NCBI RefSeq assembly: GCF_028858725.1
Contig: NC_084768.1
Coordinates: 31,836,664-31,900,663, forward strand
Direction of reading: 5' to 3'
DNA length: 64,000 nt
Source: Colius striatus
Taxonomy: Eukaryota; Chordata; Aves; Coliiformes; Coliidae
How positions within the stretch are numbered: the stretch's first letter is position 1; each line of letters begins with the position of its first letter. The notes beneath the pieces were generated by a model that saw only the letters and a list, made by a program, of their open reading frames with translations, was not told the DNA's origin and ran no database searches. This document shows positions 41,115 through 51,645 of the stretch, one piece after another. Both the position numbers and the translations under genes were made by a program.

Positions 41115-44100
41115 CTACCATCATACACAGAATGGTCGGTCTACCCCATTCTAACGGAATGCATCACAGGCTTTCCTTCTTAGAGGAGAGGCTTTTATAA
41201 CCCTGTGTGGCAGGGCACTGAGCAAGCCTGGACATTAAGGCAGAACTTTCTGCAACCTTCCTTAGAATTAGTACTTCAAAAGCAGTTAAAGGTTTTAAAT
41301 TCTTGAGCTAGGTTTCAGTAGCACCCAAAGTGGAACAAGATAGCTTTTCAAACAGACTAAATACAAATCTGTTGAAGTGTATTGAGTTCAAATACAATAT
41401 TTTGTCAACAGTCTCCTCCTTACCCTTGGTGCCTGTACATCCAAATCCTGCTCCCAGGGCAAGCAGTTTTCAATTCTTAGATTGCTACAGACTCAAGCAT
41501 TCCTTTTTGAAGCCTGAGGAGACTTTCCTTGTCCTTTCACGTGTAGCTATAGGGCTGCTCCCTGTCTCATAAACGATTCCCAGATCCTCTGCAAAATCTC
41601 GTGCTGCTTGCATTGAGCTGCACAAGCTTTTCCAGTTGAGCATGGCCAGTAACACTGAGAAACCAATTCCAGGGAAGGCCCACCATCCCTTTCCCTTGGA
41701 CAAGTTCACCTGAACTGAATAAATTCCTTATCAGGCCTATTTTCAGCTTTTTATAAAATGTAGCACCCAATAAGCTGTGATCAAACAAGGGACACAATAT
41801 ACCTTTCATCACACTATGGACGAAGGATAATGCCCAACTGCTCACTTTAAAATTATGTGACTGCTGAATTTAACTTGCTGGCTTTCACAGTGCAGCAGGG
41901 TGTCCTGTACCACTCAGCCCTCCCTGGTTGCTCTTCCTGTCAATACCACAACAGTGGAGAATGCTTAGAAGTTCTCACATCTGGAGCTCTACAAGGCTTT
42001 TCTTCAACATGTGCTTCCTCAAGCAGAGCTCACTGATCTCTGCTCTTTTCATTTAAAATGGGAGTTATTAGTTTGACACTCAAATATTTGCTGGATGGGT
42101 ATAAGATCATATTTCTGTTGCAGGCAACAATGGTGTAATGGAGAAGGAACAACAGGGCAGAGTTTGCATTTTGAGACAGGTCATCTTTTCCCATGAAATG
42201 TCCTTTACTGCTATTAAGACAGTTTGCTGCTTTGGGTTTTTTCTCCAGCTCCTCAAACACAGATTTGACCTACAGAAAATCAGTGTGGGCTTTAATTTCC
42301 ATTAACTTTTGACACTTAATAACTTTTCTGCAAACAAATTATTGAAAACCAAATTATGTTCAGTACCAAATTACGACTCTTGGACTACCCAGTTTGAATC
42401 TGATTAAATAGAAGCATCAAATTTTTAAGGAATGAAGATGAATGCAGTTTTTAAAGTGAGAGACCTAACACGTGAGAGAGGAGGCAAAGCACTGGACATC
42501 TATTTGGAAGGGGAATTTTTTAGAAATAGAAGAATTCCTGCATTTCTTCCTGCTGTCTTCTGCATAGAAAGGAATCACTGTTTTACAAGCCAGACCATTT
42601 TGCCTTTGGGGAGGGAAAGTCATGAACAGGCAACCTCCCTGTTGAAAGGACAGCAGCAGCATTCCCATGCCTGCAGCCCATTCCTGTAGCCCCCACAGAT
42701 AGAAATTCAACAGAAAAAGTGGGCAATGCAAACTTGTGGTCAGGTTTCAAAGTCAGTAGATTGTACCATGAAATCAAACATGTATCCTTTCATTCCATTT
42801 CTCATTGTTTAAAGTTTTCTGCTGTGACAGGGGGATAGTGCTTCTCAGCCACCACAATTCTCAAAACATTGTGTTCCTCTTTCTCAATGCAGAATTAGAT
42901 TAAATTTCACAGGTGACTAACAGTGTAAGGGCAACTAATATTAAACAAATGAGCAGCTTAATTTTGTGGGGTGATTTCATGGGTCTTTCTAAAGTCTTTT
43001 TTCTCAAAAGCAGTAATTCCAGGGTTAGAGGAACTGATCATAAAGATGTGTTATCACAACTTCTGTTTCTAAACAAATAACTGGATGACAAGCTACCATC
43101 TATTTCCCATTACATTTTATAATAAAGACACAGCTCCAGAGTTTTCCTGAGAATTTAAGACATATTCAAAGCAGACAATAACATGTAAATTCCTTACAGG
43201 CTAAGGTAAGCCACCGGGGAAATGACGCCTTGGAGACAAAGCAGTTCTGAAAAATCAACCCTGACAGAGATGAGCAAAGTGAGAGACCCACAGGCAACTC
43301 CAAAGTCAGCAGCTCTACTGCTTGTGAAGTCTGCCAAGAAGCATAACATGCCCAGGTATTTCCAGCTGCCTGTTCATTACTCTCATTCCTGTCAAAAGGC
43401 ATCTTTCTTGCAACACTGTCATTCACAAAACATTCACTTCAGGCTCCAAAGGCAAACAGGCTAAATCCAGAGCTCTAATAATCTGACAGGAGTTCACTGA
43501 AGCTGATAGTTGTGCTTGCTCATATTCATGAAGAAATTCATCTCAATGTCTTAAAAAGCAGGAAAATCTGGTCCCATTCAATTAGGTGCAATTTAACATG
43601 GGTTTGTATGAACTTAAAGGACTCTTTCAAAAGTTAAAACTGCAAGACTGAATCTTATCTGAGATACTGAGATTATTCTACTCATCATAGAGTATTTCAT
43701 CAATCTCTTTCCATGGACATTACCAGTGCAGGCATCACTGAATGGCAGAGACTGCATGTCCATTATCATTTAGTGGTTCTTCTCTCCCAAAGCAATGCAC
43801 TTCAAATAAGCCTTTCTCAATCCCCTCTTCCTATATAAAGAGGTGAATCATAATTCCAAGATATCATCACATAGGACAAAATGTATGTAAGATCTTCTGC
43901 TGGTCCTGCATTTACTTACTCTTTTGTGATTCTCACAGAGGTGACATATCCTCTGTTTGTCTCAACATCAGATGCAAACATTCATATTTTATTACATTAA
44001 ACAATGATTCAAATAGTTATCAATAGAGTTGCCTTTTCACCATCCACAGAAATACACATGACACATGTAAATACACTTTCAGAGAGGCATCACGCACCCT

Positions 44101-45437
44101 GCATAAATCCATGCCCGTGGCCAGGAAGGTCAAGGCAATTGGGCAGATTTTGTGCAATCTTTGTTTCATTATTCCCTGCTATGTGAACTACTTAATGCTT
44201 TCTGGGAGCTGCTCTGAAGACACACAGTCCACTGACTGGTGTCCTGGGACTAGTCGCCAGGACATTGATAGGGCTTGTTCACTGAAGGCTGCCTCACATT
44301 TGGAAATGACATGGTCAACCTTAAACAGAGTTTTCAAATGTTAAACAGTTAAAAGGCACAGAATCTAATTTAATGCTTTGTCATGTCTTAATTTTAAAGC
44401 AATTACTTTAAAGCTACTTCACATAACCACTTTCCTCAAAGGGGTTTCTTTTCTTTTCCATTATAAAGTTGGAATTACATCTAATAAATTATTACATGGC
44501 ATGATAACGCACGTGATTCAGTTGTCATCAGACAGCACTGTTAAAATGGCTATCATTTTATAAACTGAGGTGGATAATGAGAAACATTTGAACATATCTG
44601 ATGGCACTCTCATATTCCAAGGTCCTTCTCATTTGACAACCCCTGTGAGTTGTTTGATGGGAAGTATTATTTTTGAGGAATATGAATTAAATACAATGGG
44701 ACCTAAATACTAATTGCATGATAAACTGCAAATGTTGTGGGTTTTTTTCTCACTTTTATTTATTTATATGGACATAGGTCTTCCTCTTCTCAAACTTGGG
44801 CAAATGAGAGGGCAGGCATGAGGCAGGGAGCTACCTGAGGCAGAAGGTGTCCCTGAAATGTTATCTATGTTTTCTTAGTGCTCTTTCTTATAGTACGAGA
44901 TAAACATACAGGACTGTCATGACCAGGTATAAATTAATTTGCTGCTAGCTATCCACCTTTTAGTTTTCTCCCTGTCTTAATCTCCTCCAGTTAAAATGAA
45001 CTGTGAGGGTGGTAGCATTAGTGTTGCCAGAAACTAATAAACATGCTACAAGTGTGTGACACGTGCAGACCTTTAGTCTGTGCCTGCAGTGCCTCCTTGT
45101 GTATTAGATAGGCCACCAGTACTCCCCAAAACCAAAACAATGCCACAACACAATGCACAACAGGGAATCCAGAGGCCTTTTATGCTTAAACATCTCTGTT
45201 CTTAATTTGGCAGAAGCTGTGATTAAAACTGGACTGTAGTATGTAGATATTGGCCCATTGCTTCAAAAAGAAAACTGATTAAAGACGAACTGATCAGGGA
45301 GACTTTGCCTGATAATAAGATAGACAGTTGGCAATAAGAGTAACCAAGCCTGTCCATACTGTCCCCTGTTAGTTCCCCAGGCCCACATATCTGTTTCAAC
45401 TGGTCTGCAGCAAAACAAAGTCTCAGATAAATTGTAA
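41115..45437. other. Gene-free AT-rich sequence
   Basis: No gene or recognisable mobile element. Short open frames on both strands (up to 92 codons) look like chance. Confidence 0.6.
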
Positions 45438-45508
45438 GAAGGAAGGAAGGAAGGAAGGAAGGAAGGAAGGAAGGAAGGAAGGAAGGAAGGAAGGAAGGAA
45501 GGAAGGAA
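45438..45508 (+). repeat. (GGAA)n microsatellite, about 18 uninterrupted units
   Basis: A 71-bp pure tetranucleotide array of GAAG/GGAA units with no interruptions, so it is probably polymorphic in length. Reading its complement gives artificial leucine-proline-serine-phenylalanine repeats in two frames, which are not genes. GGAA is the ETS-family core. Confidence 0.97.
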
Positions 45509-46600
45509 TTTGACGCCATCAATTAAAGGCAAATACTTGAAAATACAATGTTGCAAAAACACAACAGACTTATAATTAGAGGAATGTTTTGTTTGGCTGT
45601 TGAATACATTGAGAAACAGCAACCAAAATGTAGATTTTTGACAGTTCTGGTGTGTAATGGCAATATTTAAAAACTAGACAGAAAGGGAGAAGCTAATCCC
45701 TACATCAAATACTTTTGGCTCATTTCCAGACATCTTAAAGGTGGAAAATTCTGGCATCCTTAATATGTCCTGCTTTAGGAGACATATTGCACATTACACT
45801 AATTGTTCTCTTCATTAAAAATCTTGAATTAATTATAATTATAATAGGTTATGATTCTGAAAAGAAATTCATGGAAATGAAAAGGAAATGTTGGGTTCCT
45901 GTATCAATACAACTGTGCTGTGTATCACTAGGTGAACCTTGAAAGAGTTTGGCTGAAATAAGCCCCAAAACTTCAGCTGGAATACCAAGCTGAGCTGGCA
46001 ATGCTGCATGCTACACGATACTTCCTGCTGCTTGCTGAATGGGACGGAAATGTTGTGTTGTTTATATGCTGTAAAACGTTATTCCAGCAGTATTTTTCTC
46101 TCTACCAAGGGAGGTACAAGAAAACCAGACTATTCTACAAGACAGCCGTGATTAAGACAAAGCCAATGAGACCAGGAAAGGTAGTGATTGATGCTTTTCT
46201 TCAGTGAACTTCATAGGCTGACAGAGTTTCAACATTGTCTTAGCCTGAGGCCAAACACAGCACACTTGCAGAATAATTCCAGTCTGAAAATCTTCTGTTC
46301 ACAAATGTTTGATGGTACAAGTCTACAATCCCCAGAGAAACTAATGTCCCAGTCATATCATATGCTGCAGCCCTTCAAATGGACCACCTGTACCAGCATA
46401 AGAACAGTGCTTAGCTTTGGGCTTATTGTCAGGTTATATCTGTCAACGAAAGAACAAAGCTAATGAAATAATTGTGCTCCTTAATCGTGGCAAGACTTTA
46501 TGGAAATGCAGTCAGCTGCTTTTGCTCTCATATTACAATATAGATGCACACCAATAAAAAGGAGGGTTGGGGAGTAGAACATGTGAAGGAAGGCTCTTTA
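45509..46600. other. Gene-free AT-rich sequence
   Basis: Sequence to the right of the GGAA array. Nothing recognised; two short open frames (46,001-46,207 and 46,188-46,463) lack any signature. Confidence 0.55.
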
Positions 46601-46619
46601 TACATAGTCATCTATTTCC

Positions 46620-48830
46620 AAAACCCCACTTTTAACCTGTTTTAAACGCAACACCCTTCTAGGTCAAGTATTCCTCCAGAGAATGACAGGGGAAAAGGCA
46701 ATATAAGGCTTCTATCAGTATCTGCCCCATCTTATCTCTGTAGCCTCTGCAGAGTCCAACACTAATTTGTAATTTACACACAGGAACCTACTGATGTAAT
46801 ATAAGACAATATCAGTCTCTGGTTTTCATTGGTTCTGTCTCTACACCTACCTGTAGGAGACTCTGTAGAACAAAACATTCCTCAGGGACGTAGTCACATT
46901 ACATTAAAAACCTTAACCTCAGTTGTAACAAAAACCTTTTCAGACCTAGAGAATGAATTCCAATTGTAAACCAAGATATAGACCCTTCGCTTATTGCTCC
47001 ACCTGGTATGGAAATACTATTTTCTCTTGAGAGAGAAAACGAGGCTTTGGCTGCTACCTACATGAGCCCAAAGCTTACTGCCAAAGTTGTTGCATTGAAA
47101 GATCAGCTTTAAACTCATCTCTAGTAGCAGCTTTATGTTTAGGAAGGCTGACAATTTCTACAGGAATCACTACATAGTATACCTATGAATACCTCCCTGC
47201 TCCTCATCTTTGGCAGACTGGCATAGCTGAGCATTACTTGGGGTGTAGGACAGTTATGATTCTCACAGCCTAACACTGTTACACAAACACTAACTATAAC
47301 TTGAATTAATCGACATATAAGGGAGTAACCCCCATAGCTAAAGAAATAATCAGTCGATGATTTCAACCAATACACTTAACTTTGGGAGAATTTGTTGAAA
47401 GGTATCATACCCTGAGCTCTTTGCTAAGACCTTCAGCCTAAACCTAAGTTTCATATCCACTCTTAAGCAGGTAGTCTGCTAGTTCCTGTAGGGCTGATCC
47501 AGCTAAAGGCACAGGTTTCTGTCCACACAGTTACTATCTCCAAGGGTCAGCAGGGTCCAGGAACAGTATGGTTTCTTAAGACTTCAAATTCCTCAGCCCT
47601 AACTGTATGCCAGATCTTTTCCCTTTTCTTATGAACAGTGACATGAATGCCTACAGGGAGAGACTTCATCGGGTATCAGTTTCTATCAACAGCAACCTCT
47701 GCAGAATCTGCAAGATCCAAATTCAAAAAAACAAAAGAAAATTCCATAGACTGTGACCAAATCCCACACATATCCTCTCATATACAAGCTATGGGAAGGC
47801 AAGGGCTAATCACTACAGTGTAAAACTCTAAGGAGTAAGGGGTTTAGTGACACAGGTCCCTTCAAGCTTCAGTGAGGACTGTCAGATCCACATTAAAGTT
47901 CTTGATCATTTAATTTCCAAATTCTTTCCTATTTTAACATCCTACAATGAACTAGTATCTTTACATTTCATCTTCCAAAACCCTTTTGTAATCCCATCCT
48001 AACCTTAATTCTATGAAAGCTGAAAGATGAGTCCTAAAGCTAAAGACAAACATCAGACAACTTACGATCACTCCCAGAGATCCCTAGAGGGAAGCAGAAA
48101 GTGGTGCCAGAAGCAGAAAAGGAGGAGGACATATGAGCAGACAATGAGAAAGGAAAGAAGAGTTACTGGGAGCAGAGATACAAGCAGCTACCAGAAAAGG
48201 AGCAGCTGCAACTGAGACCAGTAGAGGCTTGAATCTGGCCTCGCTATCCAGAAAGATTTGATAATCCTACTTTGTAAACTACATGTTACTGTAAAAGGAG
48301 GAAGAAATCAACTGGCCTTGGATTGGTCTCACTGGAGAACGCTGTGAAAAGGCTATAGCTGGGAATATTGTGTTGCATATTATTCTGCTTGTCTTCTTTG
48401 TACCCTCTTCACTTTCTGAGCATAGAAAGTTTTTCTGGGTGAGGGCTCGAGCCTTTGTTTTACTATCAAGCTCCCTTAAATAAAAAAATACCCCTTGTTT
48501 ACGTAAAGCAGGTTCTGGCAGAAGGATTATACTTATTTATTTATGAGGGATCATCCCTAAAGCAAAAGTCAACACAAGCTATTCTTTGGCTTTTATCCAA
48601 ACTTGTTCTTATCTTCATGATCCTGAAGAACTGGATGCAATTTTGATGGTTTACATTTTAAACTCTTAACATTAACCATACTAACAAAAAGGGGAATAAA
48701 CCCCTGCAGCAAAAGAGAGGTATAAGCTCCTGCCAACTACAGCCCCCTTGTCATTTAATCCTTTAAATCCCTAACTCTAACCTTGACACTGACTTTATTC
48801 CTTACACTGGCCTAGAAGTTTCAATCTCTC
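46620..48830. other. Unrecognised stretch with scattered CCTAA/TAACC-like words
   Basis: Over about 2.2 kb the plus strand carries recurrent short words such as CCTTAACC (46,912), GCCTAAACCTAAG (47,437), AGCCCTAACTG (47,596), TCCTAACCTTAA (47,998) and TCCCTAACTCTAACCTTG (48,769). They look like decayed telomere-like hexamers but form no tandem array. I cannot name the element, and chance in AT-rich DNA is possible. No gene seen. Confidence 0.3.
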
Positions 48831-50499
48831 ACATTGGTGTTTCCAGTAGCAATCCCAATTAGTGCAAATTCAGTTAAAAAATGTAAGGAATTTGTCACCA
48901 GAAACTATACAAATTCCAAGTTTAATATACACAGAGCAACAAACTCTCTTTCAGATTCAAGAAAGAACATACTTCTGAAATTACATCTACATTTTCTACC
49001 TGCTGAAACTGATGAAATTTGGTACCAAAAATCTTTTAAGAACAGTATTATCTGTGCTTTAAATCACTTTCTGTTCTGTGACATGTTTTCACTGCACCTA
49101 GACTGCAACGACTTCACTCTGGAAAAACATTGTGGTAATGACAAAGATCACAAACAATAAACAAGAAAATCAGTTTCATGAAGACCAAATCCTTAAACCA
49201 CTGAATGTGATGGGCTGTTAGATGGGGATGCTCATGTCAATGGCATGTAACTTTTCTCTGGTAACTGCAGATCTGATGGCAATGTATTACATGTCTGTGT
49301 GGCTTGATATGCCAGCATGCAAAAAGAACTGAGCTAGCTAAAAAATGTGTGGTTGTGGTACTAGGACTTATGTAGAATGATACAGAATTGTATATTAATG
49401 TCAGCATGCTACCTGACCTGGATCCATCCTTCTAATGCCTTCTGGGGATATAAAATTCTGCCAGATACTCAGCATTTTGTTCTATTTGTTCTGCTTTGGA
49501 TTGATGTAGCACCACAAAAATCAGAGGGTATCTTTCCACTGACACTTTGGGAACTGAACCACATCTAAAATCTAAATAACTGTAAAGGCACTGTGTTAAA
49601 CTACTGTTCCCTACACTGCCAGAGTACCTGTTCTTTTTTACCACCTATCTGAAATGCTTCCATTTCCTTTCTTGGTCAGACATATTTGTTTTTTTACACA
49701 GTTCAGCTGTGTTCATTTAGGCTAAGGGGAAGGATCAAGAAATAGTCAGAGTGGCAATGTGTGGTAAGAGGCTGGAAGCAGCCAGAATGCTGGTGGCAGA
49801 AAGATGTGCAATTTATAGTCGTCAGGAGGAAACTTGAAACTTCATAGCACATGAGATCTTCCAATGACAAAGTATTGAGTAAAAGGAATGAATTTCAGCT
49901 GGGGCTATCTACTGACATTGTAACAAAAGAGGATGAAACACCAAGGTATTAACTTGATTTGTCCTAGGAAGCATCTAGTAAACAACAGGGAACACCACAG
50001 GCTGGTAGTGACAACAGTACTAGTAACCAGCTCCTGACTTCTGGGGACTCATATGTGGTTAGTGTTGAAGCCAAGACAGTTGTAAGGCCAGTTTCTGCTG
50101 CAGAAAAGCGGGACAGACATTTGGGTGCTCCATGGCTGTACTGTGGCTCTGCTGGAAGTGCCAGAAGGACGGTGTTCAGGACCTCTTCAGAGGATGGCAC
50201 AGCGCTCACGTGAGCTTACATGTAACAGTACTATGCACCTCAGGCCCCTTATGTGGAAATTTAATGACAATAATACCAATTACTGCAGAAAATCAAGGGC
50301 AGAAAGAGGTAGAAATGTTTAAAAAGTGCAGTAAAGATGCTTTAGGAAGGATAATATGTTTCTGACATTTGGCATATAAAAGCAGGATGTACTTTGTGGA
50401 TGAATCAGATGTTTATCACTCGCTGTAAGCCCCTGCACTAGAAAGATCTCAATATTCCAAATCTGCCATACACTTCTACTAAAACATGACCAGAGTTTT
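48831..50499. other. Gene-free sequence up to the CpG island
   Basis: No gene recognised. The open frame at 48,834-49,160 (108 codons) has no known motif. G+C and CpG content begin to rise at about 50,490, at the CpG island's left shore. Confidence 0.55.
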
Positions 50500-51019
50500 C
50501 TCCGATTTCCCAGAGGAGCCGGGGCTGAACCTCATCCCTCTGGAGGATCTCGACCGGACGGGCTGTAAGACTCAGTTCTGCCAGAGGCTTCCACCACGTC
50601 CTTCCAGGTCAGTCCCCGTTACCGGCCGTCGCGCAAACGGAGTGTCAGGGGAGGTTTCCCCGCTTTCCAGGATGTGGCGAGGTGGGTCATGGGGGCGGCT
50701 GCTTGGTGACGGGCTTTTGCTTCGACACCCCGCGCCCTCCTTTCTTACAGCCTCCTTAAAGCGAAGTCCCCGGAGGCGCCTCAAGGCTGCGTGAGAACCA
50801 GTAGCGCCTGGGAGCGGGCACAGGGGAACGGCCCGCGGGCAGTTTCGGGGTGCCCCAAGGCCCACCCCCTGCACCGCCGCGGCTCCTCTCTCACAAATCT
50901 CTCCCCTCTCGCTGCCTCCATCCGTCTCCCGCGCACCCCCAGGGTCGCTCCTCGCCCATCCCTCCCGCCTTCCCCCCGCATCCCCCTCTCGCGCCGCCCA
51001 CCCCGCATGCGCGCGGCCG

Positions 51020-51330
51020 GCCGGGCTGGGGGGCGGCGGGGCCGGCTGCCAGGAGCCTCCGGCGGCGAGCCCCTGCCCGCGTCCACGCCGCCGCTCCCCG
51101 GGCGCCTGCGGAAGGGCCGCGCTCCGGCGTGCCGGCGCCGAGGCGGAGGGCGGTGCCGCGGGCGGCCGGCGGAGCCGCGCGATTGGCCTCGGCGCGGCGG
51201 CCGGCGTGTCAGTCGCGCTGCAGGGGTGGCCCCGCCAGCCTCTCGCCCAGCCCTCTGACGGGATGAAGCCTTTAGGGGGATGCGGCGCTCTTTGCATTTT
51301 GATTAAAGCCCCTCATCTGCCTTCAGTCTG
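51020..51330 (+). promoter_or_regulatory. COL11A1: COL11A1 proximal promoter, TATA-less and GC-rich
   Basis: Very GC-rich stretch directly upstream of the proposed leader, with an Sp1-type GC box (GGGCGG at 51031-51036) and an inverted CCAAT box (ATTGG at 51182-51186). No canonical TATA box is seen. I recall published work on the human COL11A1 promoter describing a TATA-less promoter in which CBF/NF-Y binds an ATTGG element roughly 120-150 bp upstream of the start. The ATTGG here would put transcription initiation near 51.3 kb. That comparison is from memory and inferential. Confidence 0.65.
51182..51186 (-). promoter_or_regulatory. Inverted CCAAT box (candidate NF-Y site)
   Basis: ATTGG in the context GCGCGATTGGCC, inside the CpG island about 340 bp upstream of the COL11A1 start codon. 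NF-Y sites of this form recur in fibrillar collagen promoters. The assignment rests on position and sequence only. Confidence 0.5.
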
Positions 51331-51524
51331 AAGGCAAGGCACCGGGGAGGACGGGTCGGAGGGGCCTGCGCAAGGCCGGGCAGAGAGGGAGAGGGGGGAG
51401 AGAGAAAACCCCTCTTGGTGTATCACGTATGGCTCTATAGGAGAAATCATCTCTGGGAATATAGTGGAGAGGACGGTATACACTGAAGGCGCCCGGGTTT
51501 AATTCACACTTGCGGGTGCCCAGC
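51320..51524 (+). other. COL11A1: Approximate 5' UTR of COL11A1
   Basis: Untranslated leader inferred from the start codon and promoter context. The left edge is an estimate, because no TATA box or clear initiator fixes the transcription start. It contains a purine-rich run (about 51383-51408), a three-codon upstream ORF (ATG at 51429, stop TAG ending 51440) and a GC-rich hairpin just before the start codon (51488-51520). If transcription starts further left, upstream ATGs at 51263 (22 codons) and 51280 (8 codons) also enter the leader. Confidence 0.55.
51488..51520 (+). other. GC-rich hairpin just upstream of the COL11A1 start codon
   Basis: Arms GGCGCCCG (51488-51495) and CGGGTGCC (51513-51520) pair over 8 bp with one G-U wobble around a 17-nt loop. 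The hairpin ends 4 nt before the ATG. Types I and III collagen mRNAs carry a conserved 5' stem-loop around the start codon that is bound by LARP6. This one has a different position and sequence, so any similar role is only a guess. Confidence 0.45.
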
Positions 51525-51639
51525 ATGGAGATGCAGAGATGGTCCACAAGATGGAAAACGAGAAGGTGGCCCTGGGAGTCGGCTGTAACCGTGCTCATCA
51601 CCTTCGCCATCCTTCTCCGGGCTGCAGGGGTCAGGGGAG
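51525..51639 (+). CDS. COL11A1: Collagen alpha-1(XI) chain, exon 1 (signal peptide), partial CDS
   Basis: First coding exon of a fibrillar procollagen chain. The alpha-1(XI) chain is a subunit of type XI collagen, which nucleates and limits the diameter of cartilage type II fibrils in the extracellular matrix. The exon encodes 38 codons plus one base. It has a long basic, tryptophan-rich n-region (RWSTRWKTRRWPWE, residues 5-18), a hydrophobic core (about 19-31) and the end AAGVRG before the expected cleavage site. From memory, human COL11A1 starts with a peptide sharing the WS-RWKT-RW-W spacing and the ending VRG, then Ala-Ala-Pro. The single leftover G (phase 1) fits a split Ala codon. The ATG at 51525 has A at -3 and G at +4; a second in-frame ATG lies at 51531. 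The bird peptide has three more residues than the human one I recall. COL5A1 is the closest alternative, but its signal peptide lacks this Trp/Arg pattern. The remaining exons lie outside the window. Confidence 0.9.
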
Positions 51640-51645
51640 GTAAGA
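51638..51645 (+). promoter_or_regulatory. COL11A1: 5' splice site of COL11A1 exon 1
   Basis: The sequence AG|GTAAGA fits the vertebrate donor consensus at nearly every position. The intron's GT is at 51640-51641. Phase 1 splicing leaves one G of a codon in exon 1, as expected for the Ala codon that follows VRG in COL11A1. Reading through the donor keeps an open frame to 51869, so an unspliced transcript would give an unrelated basic tail. Confidence 0.88.

Noticed and set aside
45223..45622. Minus-strand open frames with repeated Leu-Pro-Ser-Phe
   Set aside because: Translation of the (GGAA)n microsatellite complement; not a protein.
50791..51266. Plus-strand open frames of 138-155 codons upstream of exon 1
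   Set aside because: Pro/Arg/Ala-rich products of C-rich promoter DNA, in different frames from the COL11A1 start; no homology recognised.
51510..51524. TTG start five codons upstream of the COL11A1 ATG
   Set aside because: The ATG at 51525 has a good Kozak context and gives the expected signal peptide; a TTG start is not needed.
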